Counted from the first letter of the stretch, positions 1 through 9,219 are shown. The stretch is DNA of 64,000 nucleotides from an uncultured Clostridium sp. (GCA_900555615.1 USMB01000001.1:62001-126000), one strand, 5' to 3'. The notes: generated by a model not told the origin, from the letters alone. Translations and numbers: made by a program.

Positions 1-63
1 AAGTATGTACAAAATACGGGAAAAATCTTACAAATTGTGAGTGATTTTATAGACAATCATTAA
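1..63 (+). CDS. 3' end of an upstream gene (partial)
   Basis: The first 60 bases read as 20 open codons ending in TAA and give a C-terminus IVSDFIDNH. The frame is open to the left edge, so this is probably the tail of a gene that begins outside the window. Too little is present to name it. The ftsE promoter starts about 30 bases after its stop. A chance open frame of this length is possible in AT-rich DNA. Confidence 0.45.
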   Translation, partial: KYVQNTGKILQIVSDFIDNH

Positions 64-93
64 CAAATTTCACAAAATTTTTACATATATCTA

Positions 94-122
94 TTGCAAA
101 AAAAGCATATTATTGATATGAT
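94..122 (+). promoter_or_regulatory. Sigma-A-type promoter of the ftsEX operon
   Basis: TTGCAA and TATGAT are separated by exactly 17 bases. The start of transcription would fall near 129, about 40 bases upstream of ftsE. It probably drives ftsEX and the following hydrolase genes, since no terminator is seen before the end of pgsA. Confidence 0.6.
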
Positions 123-168
123 AAGATAGAATGAAATTTATGAAAATTAAAAGGAAATGGTAGAAAAA

Positions 169-855
169 ATGATAGAATTTAAGAACGTATGCAAAAAATA
201 TGGGACAGGTACAGAAGCAGTAAAAAATGCAAGTTTCAAGATCGACAAAGGAGAATTTGCATTTTTAGTAGGAACATCAGGAAGCGGAAAATCAACACTT
301 ATAAAACTAATACTAAAAGAAGAAGAACCAACATCTGGAAATATTATTATAAATGGAAAAGATACTACATTTTTAAAGAAAAATAGAGTACCTTTCTTGC
401 GTAGAAGCATGGGAGTAGTGTTTCAAGACTTTAGATTATTGCCAGATAAAACTGTATATGAAAATGTTGCATTTGCAATGTATATAGTAAAAGCAACTCC
501 AAAGCATATTCGCAGACAAGTTCCGATGGTATTGTCTTTAGTTGGATTAAGTGGAAAAGCTAAAATGTATCCAAATGAATTGTCAGGTGGAGAACAACAA
601 AGAGTTGCATTAGCAAGAGCATTAGTAAATAATCCATCAATGATAATTGCAGATGAGCCTACAGGAAATTTGGATCCAGACACTGCATGGGATATTATGA
701 ACTTGTTAAATGAAATAAACATGAGAGGAACAACTGTAGTAGTTGCAACACACGCTAAAGATATTGTAGACCAAATGAAAAAAAGAGTTATACACATACA
801 TAAAGGCGTAATAGTAAAAGATGATAAAAAAGGTGGGTATGATTGTGAGATTTAA
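169..855 (+). CDS. ftsE: Cell division ABC transporter ATPase FtsE
   Basis: Cytoplasmic ATPase that partners FtsX; the complex uses ATP hydrolysis to switch on peptidoglycan hydrolases at the division site or sidewall. From the start used here, residues 35-43 are the Walker A motif (GTSGSGKST), followed by the signature LSGGEQQR and Walker B with IIADEPTGNLD. Length (228 residues) is normal for FtsE. An ATG at 157 lies directly against the AAGGA box and leaves no spacing, while the ATG at 169 gives the usual family start MIEFKNV, so 169 is preferred. ftsX overlaps its end, and two M23 hydrolases follow, which fits the role. The family assignment is secure; the start is probable. Confidence 0.95.
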   Translation: MIEFKNVCKKYGTGTEAVKNASFKIDKGEFAFLVGTSGSGKSTLIKLILKEEEPTSGNIIINGKDTTFLKKNRVPFLRRSMGVVFQDFRLLPDKTVYENVAFAMYIVKATPKHIRRQVPMVLSLVGLSGKAKMYPNELSGGEQQRVALARALVNNPSMIIADEPTGNLDPDTAWDIMNLLNEINMRGTTVVVATHAKDIVDQMKKRVIHIHKGVIVKDDKKGGYDCEI

Positions 856-1738
856 TGTAATAAACTATTTAATAGGAGAAGGTGTCAGAAACTTATTCAA
901 AAACAAGAAATCAACAATGTCATCACTGATGATAATGTGTGCAACAATGCTAGTGTTTGGTTTGTTTTTTGTAATAGGTGAAAATATAAATGCATTTGTA
1001 GAAAATGTGGCAGAAGCGCAAGAAATAAGAGTAAACTTAAAGATAAACGCAACAGAAAGTGAAATTGAGGAAGTCGGAAATGAAATTCTTGCAATAGATG
1101 GAGTAAGAAATGCAGAATTTGTTTCAAAAGATGATGCAATAAAATATATGGAAGATTTACTTGGAAGTGATGCAGTTGAGGAATACAAAGAAAGAAATAT
1201 ATTCCCAGTAGCATATAATGTAACACTAACAGATCTTTCATTAAATGATGAAGTACAAAATGAAATAAAACAAATACCACAAGTAGATGATATTGTATCA
1301 AGTAACCAATTAATTGCACAAATTCTTAGATTAGCCAAAGGAGTAAAATATGTTACTGCAGGAATATTAGCATTACTAATAATTATTTCTGTATCTATAA
1401 TATCAAATACAATAAAATTAACAGTTCATGCAAGAAGAAAAGAAATTTCAATTATGAAATATGTAGGAGCAACAAATAGTTTTATTAGATGGCCATTTTT
1501 GGTTGAAGGTATTATTATAGGAGTAATTGCAGGATTATTATCAGTAGGAATAGTAGGATTAGTGTATATTGGAATTGCAAATCAATTATCAGCAACAGAC
1601 TTTTTGGAGACAGTACATTGGAAACTATTAGACTTTAAAGATATGTTCAATTTAATTTTAATGGTATATTTAGGATTAGGAATTGGAATTGGTGCGCTAG
1701 GAAGTGGAATTTCTATGAGAAAATATTTGGAAGTATAG
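845..1738 (+). CDS. ftsX: Cell division permease FtsX
   Basis: Membrane partner of FtsE. The protein (297 residues) has one N-terminal membrane segment after the basic stretch FKNKK, a large extracellular loop of about 110 residues, then three membrane segments in the C-terminal half, which is the FtsX fold. The extracellular loop is the part that contacts hydrolase activators in known systems. The GTG at 845 is preferred over ATGs at 821 and 839, because AGGTGG at 831-836 gives 8-base spacing only to the GTG. The gene overlaps ftsE by 11 bases, indicating translational coupling. The two secreted coiled-coil M23 proteins immediately downstream are the likely partners. Confidence 0.93.
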   Translation: MRFNVINYLIGEGVRNLFKNKKSTMSSLMIMCATMLVFGLFFVIGENINAFVENVAEAQEIRVNLKINATESEIEEVGNEILAIDGVRNAEFVSKDDAIKYMEDLLGSDAVEEYKERNIFPVAYNVTLTDLSLNDEVQNEIKQIPQVDDIVSSNQLIAQILRLAKGVKYVTAGILALLIIISVSIISNTIKLTVHARRKEISIMKYVGATNSFIRWPFLVEGIIIGVIAGLLSVGIVGLVYIGIANQLSATDFLETVHWKLLDFKDMFNLILMVYLGLGIGIGALGSGISMRKYLEV

Positions 1739-1757
1739 TACAGAAAGGATATGTTAA

Positions 1758-2945
1758 ATGCGCAAATGTATAATAATATTAACAATTTTTGTTTTGATTA
1801 GTAGTATATGTATTTGCGTATCAGCAGAGGACATTAAAGACTTACAAGAAAAATCAAATACAATTACAGAATCATTGACAGAATCTAATAATAGGTTACA
1901 AGCAGTTCAGGGACAGCTATCTGAAAATATGCAACAATTACAAGAGTTAGATACTCAAATAGCACAATCACAGGAAGAACTAAATGTAATAGATACACAG
2001 GTTGATGATTTATTAAAACAAACAGATGAAAATGAAACAAAATTAAAAAATACACAAGAGCAATATGATAAAATTCAAGAACTTGTTGATTCTAGAATGT
2101 TAAAATTGTATGCTACGCCAAAGTTTCAGACTTTACAAATTTTATTAGAAGCAAAGAGTATCACAGATTTCTTATCAACTTATTATGCTATACAAGAAGT
2201 AACAAAAGCTGATAGGGGTTTAATGGAAACTGTAAAAAAGCAGAAGGCTGAAATTGAAACAACAAAGAAAATTTTAGCAGAAAAAAAGCAACAAATAATA
2301 ACTAGTAAGCAATCACAACAAAAGAAAAAACAGGTATTGGCAAATACTAAAAAAATGCGTGAATATTATATAAGTAAATTATCAACAGAAGAACAGGAAT
2401 TGCAATCACAAATAGATGAATATAATAGACAAGCATCAGAAATTGAAGCAGAAATAAAACTGTTGGCATTAAATAGTATAAGTAAAGATTATATTGGAGG
2501 TGCAATGATATGGCCTGCACCTGGATATAAGACAATAACTTCTGAGTATGGAATGAGAGTTCATCCTGTTACTGGAGCATATAAATTGCATACAGGAGTT
2601 GACATTGGAGCAACATATGGTTCAAGCTTTGTGGCTGCCGCAAATGGAATTGTTGTAAAGGCAACATTTAGCCCAGCATATGGTAATATGGTCATTATAG
2701 ACCATGGAGGAGGTGTACAAACCTTATATGCCCATGGCAGTGAAATAATGGTAGAAGTTGGACAAACAGTAAGTGCTGGTACAGAAGTTTTAAAAGTAGG
2801 TTCAACAGGATATTCAACAGGACCACATGCACATTTTGAGATTAGAATAAATGGTCAAACAGTAAATCCATTGGATTATCTATTATCATATGATTTTAAC
2901 AAAAAGTTAGAAGAGAAAAAAGCAGAAGAAACAAATAATAGCTAA
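1758..2945 (+). CDS. Secreted coiled-coil M23 peptidoglycan endopeptidase (EnvC/NlpD-like)
   Basis: An N-terminal signal peptide (about residues 1-23) is followed by a long glutamine/lysine-rich coiled coil to about residue 245 and a C-terminal LytM/M23 domain. The zinc ligands are intact: H278 and D282 in HTGVD, and H357/H359 in HAH. It should therefore cut peptide cross-links, unlike E. coli EnvC, which is catalytically dead. Position directly after ftsEX suggests that FtsX activates it through the coiled coil, as established for EnvC, PcsB and CwlO in other bacteria; for this protein that is inference. The AAAGGA box is 8 bases before the ATG. Confidence 0.88.
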   Translation: MRKCIIILTIFVLISSICICVSAEDIKDLQEKSNTITESLTESNNRLQAVQGQLSENMQQLQELDTQIAQSQEELNVIDTQVDDLLKQTDENETKLKNTQEQYDKIQELVDSRMLKLYATPKFQTLQILLEAKSITDFLSTYYAIQEVTKADRGLMETVKKQKAEIETTKKILAEKKQQIITSKQSQQKKKQVLANTKKMREYYISKLSTEEQELQSQIDEYNRQASEIEAEIKLLALNSISKDYIGGAMIWPAPGYKTITSEYGMRVHPVTGAYKLHTGVDIGATYGSSFVAAANGIVVKATFSPAYGNMVIIDHGGGVQTLYAHGSEIMVEVGQTVSAGTEVLKVGSTGYSTGPHAHFEIRINGQTVNPLDYLLSYDFNKKLEEKKAEETNNS

Positions 2946-2979
2946 AGAATAAAATATAATATAGAGAGGATGAGAAAAA

Positions 2980-4158
2980 ATGAAAAAAACATTAGCTAAA
3001 ATTTTTGGAATCACAATATCTTTTGCACTTGTATTTCAGACAATTAGTGTAGATGCGACGACTCAAAAACAATTAGAAAAAGAGAAATCACAGATAAACA
3101 CACAAATTGAAGATGCAAAAGAAAAGCAAAAAGAAATAGAAGCACAAAAATCAGAAGCAATGAAATCAGTAGAAAGTTTAATGAGTAAAATAGATACTGC
3201 TGAAGATGAAGTAGACAATTTACAGAGTAAAATAGATGAACTAAGAACACAAATAGCACAAAAAGAAAAAGATATAACTTCAAAAGAAGATGAATATAAT
3301 AAACAAATGGAACTATTAGATGAAAGAATGCTAAAAATGTATAAGTCTCCAAAAACAGGTTATTTAGAGACATTTTTAACAGCTTCAAATATGACAGATT
3401 TCTTAGCCAAATATTATGCTGCATCTGAATTGGTATCATATGATAAAAAATTAATGCAAGAAACAAAAGCGCAAAAAGAACAAATCGAAAATGAAAAAAG
3501 TGCATTAGAAGAAAATAAAAAAGATTTAGATAATTCATTGGCAGAAAAAGAAAGTAAATCAAATGAGTTAAAGGCGCTAAAAAAAGATAAAGAAACACAA
3601 GTTGCAAAATTAACAGAAGAAGAAAAACAAACTCAAAAAGAGATTGAAGAATTACAAGCACATGAGAAAACAGTTAGTAAAAAGATAGAACAAATGCAAA
3701 GAGAATATGATGAGCAGCAAAAAAAGAATAATAATACAAACAGTAATAGTGGTACAAATGGTTCAACTGGATTTGGATGGCCAGTAAAAAACAATACAAT
3801 TGGAACTAAGTATGGGGCATCAGGAAAATATTGGAGTTCAGGATATCACACAGGAGTAGATTTCCCTGTTTCAACTGGAACACAAGTATATTCAGTTGGT
3901 GATGGTCAAGTTTTTGATACAGGATATAGTTCTGCATATGGAAATTTTGTTGAGATATATCATGGAAATAATATATATAGTTTTTATGCTCATGGTTCAA
4001 AAGTTCAAGTAAGTGTTGGAGAAAAAGTTTCAAAGGGAGATCCAATAATGTTATCTGGGCGTACAGGAAATGTTACTGGACCACATTTACATTTTGAAAT
4101 AAGGACACCTGGTTACAGGTATTCAAATTGTGTAAATCCAATGAAATATTTGCCATAA
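2980..4158 (+). CDS. Second secreted coiled-coil M23 peptidoglycan endopeptidase
   Basis: Same plan as the preceding gene and probably a tandem duplicate: signal peptide (about 1-26), highly charged coiled coil to about residue 250, an Asn/Ser/Thr/Gly linker near 251-262, and an M23 domain. Zinc ligands are intact: H290 and D294 in HTGVD, and H369/H371 in HLH. The two copies have diverged considerably, so they may be used at different times or places (septum versus sidewall, or growth versus sporulation). It is in line with ftsEX, 34 bases after the first copy. Substrate is inferred to be cross-linked peptidoglycan stem peptides. Confidence 0.87.
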   Translation: MKKTLAKIFGITISFALVFQTISVDATTQKQLEKEKSQINTQIEDAKEKQKEIEAQKSEAMKSVESLMSKIDTAEDEVDNLQSKIDELRTQIAQKEKDITSKEDEYNKQMELLDERMLKMYKSPKTGYLETFLTASNMTDFLAKYYAASELVSYDKKLMQETKAQKEQIENEKSALEENKKDLDNSLAEKESKSNELKALKKDKETQVAKLTEEEKQTQKEIEELQAHEKTVSKKIEQMQREYDEQQKKNNNTNSNSGTNGSTGFGWPVKNNTIGTKYGASGKYWSSGYHTGVDFPVSTGTQVYSVGDGQVFDTGYSSAYGNFVEIYHGNNIYSFYAHGSKVQVSVGEKVSKGDPIMLSGRTGNVTGPHLHFEIRTPGYRYSNCVNPMKYLP

Positions 4159-4188
4159 TAAATTTATATAGGAGGAAGCAAGTAGAAC

Positions 4189-5430
4189 TTGCGAGTGAAA
4201 ATGGAAGAAGAGAAGTATTTAAAAAAACAAAGAATTTATAATGGAATAATGCTAGTCATATTAACATCATTTATAACAGCTATTTTAACAACAGCATATA
4301 TAGGAAGAAAATATGATTTAGGAAATAACAATAATTCTATATCATCATTATTTAATACATCATCAGATAATAATGTATCAACTTCAATAAATTACATAAA
4401 AAAAATATTAAAAAAATATTATTTGAATGATATAGATGAGGAAAAAGCAGAAGAAGGAGCAATAGAAGGATATGTAGAATCTCTAGGAGATCCATATACA
4501 GAATATATTCCAAAAGATAAGATGGAAGACTATAAACAAAATTTAATGGGAAACTATGTTGGAATTGGAATATACATGGCTAAAAATACAGAAAACAATA
4601 CAATTGTAGTATTAACTCCTATAAAATATAGTCCAGCAGAAGAAGCTGGAATTCTTCCTGGGGATGTAATAAAAAGTATAGATGGTGTTGAATACTCAGG
4701 AGATGATATGACAGCAGCTGCAAATAATATAAAAGGTGCAGAGGGAACAACAGTAAAATTACAAATTTTAAGAAATCAAGAAGTAAAAAGTTTTGAAATT
4801 ACAAGAAAAAAGATTACAACAAATCCTGTAATTGCAAAAAAATTAGATAATAATATAGGATATTTAGAAGTAAGCAGTTTTGATGAAGATACAGCAACTA
4901 ACTTTAAAGAAAAATTTGAAGAATTGAGAAATCAAGGAATAACATCATTAATTATAGATTTAAGAAATAATGGTGGTGGTTTAGTTGATGAAGCACTACA
5001 AATAGCAGATTATATTGTGCCAAAAGGAAAAGATTTATTAATAACAGTTGATAAAGATAAAAACGAAAAAATCGAAAAATCTAAAGAAGATGTTCTTATA
5101 GATATGCCAATAGTAGTACTTGTAAATAAAAATTCTGCAAGTTCATCAGAAATATTAGCAGGAGCACTAAAAGATTTAGGAGAAGCTACAATTGTTGGAA
5201 CAACAACATATGGAAAAGGAGTAATACAACAATTATTATCTCTTAAAAATGGTGCTGGGCTAAAAGTTACAGTTGAAGAATATTATACACCAAATAGATC
5301 AAAAATTAATGGTCTAGGAATAGAACCAGATGAAAAAGTAGAATTACCAGAGTCTGTAACAAATATATTATTAGTAAAAGATGAAGAAGACACTCAATTA
5401 CAAAAAGCAGTAGAATTATTAAGCAAATAA
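4189..5430 (+). CDS. S41 carboxy-terminal processing protease (CtpA/CtpB-like)
   Basis: Membrane-anchored serine protease that trims extracytoplasmic proteins. One membrane segment near residues 17-39 precedes a helical region, a PDZ domain (about 115-200) and the S41 catalytic core. The serine/lysine dyad fits S318 (in NSASSSE) and K343 (in TYGKG), 25 residues apart as in known CtpB. The start is a TTG 13 bases after GGAGG; GTG and ATG codons 6 and 12 bases further on are alternatives. Location in the ftsEX-M23 cluster suggests it processes or degrades the neighbouring hydrolases. In spore formers, CtpB-type proteases also act in the SigK checkpoint. Confidence 0.88.
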   Translation: MRVKMEEEKYLKKQRIYNGIMLVILTSFITAILTTAYIGRKYDLGNNNNSISSLFNTSSDNNVSTSINYIKKILKKYYLNDIDEEKAEEGAIEGYVESLGDPYTEYIPKDKMEDYKQNLMGNYVGIGIYMAKNTENNTIVVLTPIKYSPAEEAGILPGDVIKSIDGVEYSGDDMTAAANNIKGAEGTTVKLQILRNQEVKSFEITRKKITTNPVIAKKLDNNIGYLEVSSFDEDTATNFKEKFEELRNQGITSLIIDLRNNGGGLVDEALQIADYIVPKGKDLLITVDKDKNEKIEKSKEDVLIDMPIVVLVNKNSASSSEILAGALKDLGEATIVGTTTYGKGVIQQLLSLKNGAGLKVTVEEYYTPNRSKINGLGIEPDEKVELPESVTNILLVKDEEDTQLQKAVELLSK

Positions 5431-5442
5431 GGAGTTATTATC

Positions 5443-6096
5443 ATGAAAATGAATTTAGCAAATAAATTAACAATATTTAGAATTATATTAGTTCCAGTAA
5501 TTATGGCTATCCCAATTATAGATAATTTAATTGGGATACCAGGAACATTTCTTGGAATATCATCTGCTTTCTGGATTATGAATATTATATTTATAATAGC
5601 ATCAATTACAGATAAATTAGATGGATATATTGCAAGAAGTAGAAATGAAGTAACAACATTCGGAAAATTTTTAGACCCACTTGCAGACAAAATATTAGTA
5701 TTGTCTGCACTTGTAATACTAGTAGAATATGGTAAAATTCCATCTTGGATACCAATTATAGTGTTAGCAAGAGAATTTATTGTTTCTGGATATAGATTAG
5801 TTGCAGTAGAAAAAGGTGGAAAAGTAATTGCAGCATCTATTTGGGGAAAATTAAAAACAGTAACTCAAATGATTGCTATAATCTTTTGCTTCTTAGATAA
5901 ATTTTCATTTGGACAATTTATTTTTAGATTTTCAGATGAAGCAAGTGCAGTTGCAAACTCTGCATCAATTTATATGACAACAGGTCAATTTGTTATAAAT
6001 ATAATATCAGCAGTAATGTTAGTAATATCAGTTGTTGCAACGATATTTTCAGGGGTTGATTATTTAAAAAATGGTAAAGATTTATTAAAAGATTAG
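5443..6096 (+). CDS. pgsA: CDP-diacylglycerol-glycerol-3-phosphate 3-phosphatidyltransferase
   Basis: Integral membrane enzyme that makes phosphatidylglycerophosphate from CDP-diacylglycerol and glycerol 3-phosphate, the first committed step to phosphatidylglycerol. The CDP-alcohol phosphotransferase signature is complete: DKLDGYIAR followed by GKFLDPLADK, with all three conserved aspartates plus the DG and AR pairs. About five to six membrane segments are visible. At 217 residues it is slightly longer than usual, with a loop near residues 165-185. It follows the S41 protease by 12 bases and is probably the last gene of the operon. The next gene has its own promoter. Confidence 0.93.
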   Translation: MKMNLANKLTIFRIILVPVIMAIPIIDNLIGIPGTFLGISSAFWIMNIIFIIASITDKLDGYIARSRNEVTTFGKFLDPLADKILVLSALVILVEYGKIPSWIPIIVLAREFIVSGYRLVAVEKGGKVIAASIWGKLKTVTQMIAIIFCFLDKFSFGQFIFRFSDEASAVANSASIYMTTGQFVINIISAVMLVISVVATIFSGVDYLKNGKDLLKD

Positions 6097-6103
6097 AAAA
6101 TAC

Positions 6104-6132
6104 TTGACAAAATTAAAAAAGTGAAGTATCAT
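6104..6132 (+). promoter_or_regulatory. Promoter of greA
   Basis: Consensus TTGACA followed after 17 bases by TATCAT. It begins 8 bases after the pgsA stop. Transcription would start near 6139, upstream of the hairpin at 6151-6170. Confidence 0.7.
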
Positions 6133-6150
6133 ACTAAATGTTAATATAAA

Positions 6151-6177
6151 AGCGACTTTAAAAAGTCGCTCTTTAAT
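6151..6177 (+). terminator. Hairpin in the greA leader / pgsA terminator
   Basis: AGCGACTT and AAGTCGCT form a perfect 8-base-pair stem with a four-base loop, followed by the short T-run CTTTAA. It can end pgsA transcripts, but it also lies between the greA promoter and the greA start, so it may act as an attenuator of greA. Confidence 0.6.
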
Positions 6178-6215
6178 GCTATATACCAGCAATGGTTTTA
6201 AGGAGGAATGCAATT

Positions 6216-6692
6216 ATGGAGGAAAAAGAAGTAATACTAACACAAGAAGGATTTGACAAAATTGAGAAAGAATTAGAATATTTAAGAACAGAAAAAAGAT
6301 CTGAAATAGCAGATAGAATAAAGGTTGCTTTAGGATTTGGAGATTTATCTGAAAATTCAGAATATGATGAAGCAAAAAATGCGCAAGCAGAAAATGAGGC
6401 AAAAATAGCAGAATTAGAAAATAAAGTTAGATATGCTAAAATCATAGATGAAAAAGATATAGATACAAAAACTGTTCAAATAGGTAATACAGTAACATTA
6501 TATGATATTGAATTTGATGAGGAAGTAGAATATACTATAGTTGGTTCAACAGAAGTAAATCTTGCAGAAAATAAAATATCAAATGAATCACCAATAGGTA
6601 AAGCATTATTAGGAGCTAAAAAGGGAGCTACAGTAGAAGTTAATGCACCTGCAGGAATTATAAAATATGAAATACGTAAAATAAAAAAATAA
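6216..6692 (+). CDS. greA: Transcription elongation factor GreA
   Basis: Binds the secondary channel of RNA polymerase and stimulates cleavage of backtracked transcripts. The protein has 158 residues, the standard GreA length: an N-terminal coiled coil with the acidic tip (around [12 protein letters not shown]) and a C-terminal FKBP-like domain. An upstream GTG-type extension is possible, but AGGAGG at 6201-6206 is 9 bases before the ATG at 6216, which also gives the expected N-terminus [12 protein letters not shown]. It is transcribed alone between its own promoter and a strong terminator. Confidence 0.96.
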   Translation: MEEKEVILTQEGFDKIEKELEYLRTEKRSEIADRIKVALGFGDLSENSEYDEAKNAQAENEAKIAELENKVRYAKIIDEKDIDTKTVQIGNTVTLYDIEFDEEVEYTIVGSTEVNLAENKISNESPIGKALLGAKKGATVEVNAPAGIIKYEIRKIKK

Positions 6693-6706
6693 ACATAAAA
6701 ATTTAA

Positions 6707-6740
6707 GAAATGTCAAAAATTTGTTTGACATTTCTTTTTT
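6707..6740 (+). terminator. Intrinsic terminator of greA
   Basis: GAAATGTCAAA and TTTGACATTTC form a perfect 11-base-pair stem with a 6-base loop, followed by TTTTTT. The descending arm contains the TTGACA used as the -35 box of lexA. Confidence 0.85.
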
Positions 6741-6753
6741 GTTGTGATATTAT
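6725..6753 (+). promoter_or_regulatory. Promoter of lexA
   Basis: TTGACA, 17 bases, TATTAT. The -35 hexamer is inside the descending arm of the greA terminator. No GAAC-N4-GTTC SOS box is visible at this promoter, so lexA autoregulation is not evident. Confidence 0.7.
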
Positions 6754-6785
6754 AAAAACATAATAGAAAAGGAGAAGTGATGTAA

Positions 6786-7433
6786 ATGGGGACTAGAGCC
6801 GAAACAAGCAGAAAAGAAAAAGCAATATTAAAATTTATTGAAAACCAAGTTATTGAAAATGGTTATCCACCATCAGTAAGAGAAATAGGAAAAGCAATCG
6901 GATTAAGCTCAACAGCTACAGTTCATGCATATTTAGCAAAGTTAGAAAAACAAGGATATATAAAAAAAGAAGATAAAAAAGGAAGAACATTAAAAGTAAT
7001 TAAAGGAACAGATGGTCAACCTATTACAAAGCAAAATAAAGAGTTCTATACTCAAAGAGAAATGGTAGATGTACCAGTTATAGGAAAAATTACAGCTGGT
7101 TTACCAATTCTTGCAGTAGAAAATGTAACAGATACATTTCCAATTCCAATTGATTTTGTTGGTAATAGTGAAAGTTTCATGTTAACTGTAAGAGGAGAAA
7201 GTATGATAGAAGCAGGAATATTAGATGGAGACTATATTCTTGTAAAAAAACAAAATGATGCTAGTAATGGAGAAATAGTAGTTGCATTAATAGGAGATGA
7301 AGCAACTGTAAAGACATTTTATAAGGAAAAAGATCATATTCGTTTACAACCAGAGAATCATACAATGGACCCAATAATAGTACCAGATTGTAAAATATTA
7401 GGGAAAGTTGCTGGTGTATTTAGAAAAATGTAG
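6786..7433 (+). CDS. lexA: SOS repressor LexA
   Basis: Represses DNA damage genes until RecA-stimulated self-cleavage. The N-terminal winged helix-turn-helix spans about residues 1-70. The cleavage site is A104-G105 in ITAGLPI, and the catalytic pair is S139 (in GESM) and K176 (in ATVKTF), all intact. Length (215) matches Clostridium and Bacillus LexA. GGAG is 11 bases before the ATG. A matching SOS-like box lies in the dinB promoter of this window. The gene is monocistronic, between two terminators. Confidence 0.96.
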   Translation: MGTRAETSRKEKAILKFIENQVIENGYPPSVREIGKAIGLSSTATVHAYLAKLEKQGYIKKEDKKGRTLKVIKGTDGQPITKQNKEFYTQREMVDVPVIGKITAGLPILAVENVTDTFPIPIDFVGNSESFMLTVRGESMIEAGILDGDYILVKKQNDASNGEIVVALIGDEATVKTFYKEKDHIRLQPENHTMDPIIVPDCKILGKVAGVFRKM

Positions 7434-7450
7434 AAATAAAAAATATTAAT

Positions 7451-7482
7451 AAAAAATAGCAAGAAAAATCTTGCTATTTTTT
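7451..7482 (+). terminator. Intrinsic terminator of lexA
   Basis: AAAAAATAGCAAGA and TCTTGCTATTTTTT form a perfect 14-base-pair stem with a four-A loop; the A/T flanks make it usable on both strands. It contains the -35 box of the next gene. Confidence 0.85.
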
Positions 7483-7499
7483 GTAGTGTATAATATAAT
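7471..7499 (+). promoter_or_regulatory. Promoter of the GH18 gene
   Basis: TTGCTA, 17 bases, TATAAT. The -35 hexamer is the descending arm of the lexA terminator. A second overlapping TATAAT starts at 7489 but has no -35 at the right distance. Confidence 0.6.
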
Positions 7500-7527
7500 A
7501 AAACAAAAAAACAAGGAGAAAAAACAA

Positions 7528-9219
7528 ATGAAAGAATTAGGTTCAAAAGGTAATATAATAAAAAGAATTTTTATAGTAGTATTAGTATTAATAGCAATCA
7601 TTCTAATATTGTTAAAAGCACAAGATTTTATGAAAGAAAAAACAGATGATTCAATTAGTTTAATTATAAATAATACAAATGTAACTCAAAGACTTAAATA
7701 TGAAGTGAAAATTGAGAATGATGATATTTATATTTCAATGGATGATATAAAGAATTTTTTTGACAAGTATATCTATATAGAAGATGAAATAAACGAAATA
7801 GTAACAACATATAATGATAAAATTGCAAGCATAGGATTTGAAGCAAACAAGCTAACATTAAATGGTTCGACAAAGAAAATCAATGCACATGCAATAAAAG
7901 AAAATGATGTTGTTTACATACCAATAAGTGAAATGACAGATGTATATAATATTGAAATTAACAACATAGAATCAACAAAAGTAATAACAATAGATTCATT
8001 AGAAAGAGAACAATTAAAGGCAACTACAAAATCAAAACTTTCAGTAAAATCAAAAAGAGAAAGTTTTTCTAGGACAGTAGATAAAGTTGAAGATAATGCA
8101 AGTTTAATTGTAATAAAAAATAATGGAGCAACATCTGAAAAAGGATGGACAAAAGTAAGAACATCAAATGGAAAAATTGGATATGTAAAAACAAGTAAAT
8201 TAAATGAAATAACAACAACAAGACAAGCAGTAGAAAAGAAAAAACAAATAGAAGGAAAAGTAAACATGTTTTGGGATTATTTCTCACAATATGTAAAAGC
8301 ACCAGATAGAACAGGACAAGTAGTTGATGGAGTAAATGTAGTATCACCACTATTCTTCTATTTAGATAAAACAGATGGAACATTAAAAGAAAATGTTGGA
8401 GAGGCAGGAAAAACATATATTGAATGGGCACATTCAAATGGATACAAAATATGGCCAATGATTTCAAATTCAGATGCTGGAATAAAAGTTACCTCAACAA
8501 TATTGAATAGTTATAGTAAAAGACAAGAATTAATACAAAGCATAGTAGAAAAATGTGCACAATATGAAATTGATGGTATAAATATAGATTTTGAAAATAT
8601 GTACCAAGCAGATAAAGATAAATTTTCAAGATTTATAATAGAACTTGCACCACGTATGCAAGAAATGGGAATCGTTTTATCTGTAGATGTAACAGCTCCA
8701 GATGGAGATCCAAATTGGTCTTTATGTTATAACAGAAATGTAATTGGAGATGTAGCAGATTACTTGGTATTTATGGGATATGACCAATATGGAACATCAA
8801 GTGCAAAACCAGGAACAACAGCGGGACTTAATTGGGTTGAAAAAAGTTTACAAAAAATAATTCAATATGATGAAGTAGATACAGAAAAAATAATTTTAGG
8901 AATGCCATTCTACACAAGACAATGGACAGTTGCAGCAGATGGAACAATTAAGGATAGAAGTACTGTATCAATGATGAATATTAAAATTCCTAATAATGTT
9001 GAAAAACAATGGGATGATGATTTAAAACAATATTACATCGAATATGCATCAGGAAAAAATACAATAAAAATGTGGATTGAAGATGGAGTTTCAATAAAAG
9101 AAAAAGTTGCATTAGTTGCAAAATATAAATTAGGAGGAACTTCTGGCTGGAGAAAAGATATGGAAACATCTAATGTTTGGGCAATAATTAAAGAAGGACT
9201 TGCTAATGCAAGCGAATAA
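7528..9219 (+). CDS. Membrane-anchored glycoside hydrolase family 18 protein
   Basis: One N-terminal membrane segment (about residues 13-30) is followed by a copper-amine-oxidase-N-like domain (to about 170), a bacterial SH3-type domain (about 185-235) and a GH18 barrel. The GH18 signature DGINIDFE has its catalytic glutamate at 356 and both aspartates. Relatives of this architecture (SleL/YdhD-like) act on N-acetylglucosamine bonds of peptidoglycan or spore cortex; chitin is less likely here. GGAG lies 9 bases before the ATG. The gene stands alone between its own promoter and terminator. The domain assignment is good; the substrate is inferred. Confidence 0.85.
   Translation: MKELGSKGNIIKRIFIVVLVLIAIILILLKAQDFMKEKTDDSISLIINNTNVTQRLKYEVKIENDDIYISMDDIKNFFDKYIYIEDEINEIVTTYNDKIASIGFEANKLTLNGSTKKINAHAIKENDVVYIPISEMTDVYNIEINNIESTKVITIDSLEREQLKATTKSKLSVKSKRESFSRTVDKVEDNASLIVIKNNGATSEKGWTKVRTSNGKIGYVKTSKLNEITTTRQAVEKKKQIEGKVNMFWDYFSQYVKAPDRTGQVVDGVNVVSPLFFYLDKTDGTLKENVGEAGKTYIEWAHSNGYKIWPMISNSDAGIKVTSTILNSYSKRQELIQSIVEKCAQYEIDGINIDFENMYQADKDKFSRFIIELAPRMQEMGIVLSVDVTAPDGDPNWSLCYNRNVIGDVADYLVFMGYDQYGTSSAKPGTTAGLNWVEKSLQKIIQYDEVDTEKIILGMPFYTRQWTVAADGTIKDRSTVSMMNIKIPNNVEKQWDDDLKQYYIEYASGKNTIKMWIEDGVSIKEKVALVAKYKLGGTSGWRKDMETSNVWAIIKEGLANASE

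Noticed and set aside
3044..3661. Long open frame on the minus strand opposite the second M23 gene
   Set aside because: It lies wholly within a well-supported gene, has no ribosome binding site, and its Leu/Phe-rich translation is typical of the antisense of Lys/Glu-rich coiled coils.
6725..6785. LexA box in the lexA promoter
   Set aside because: No GAAC-N4-GTTC or close variant is present.
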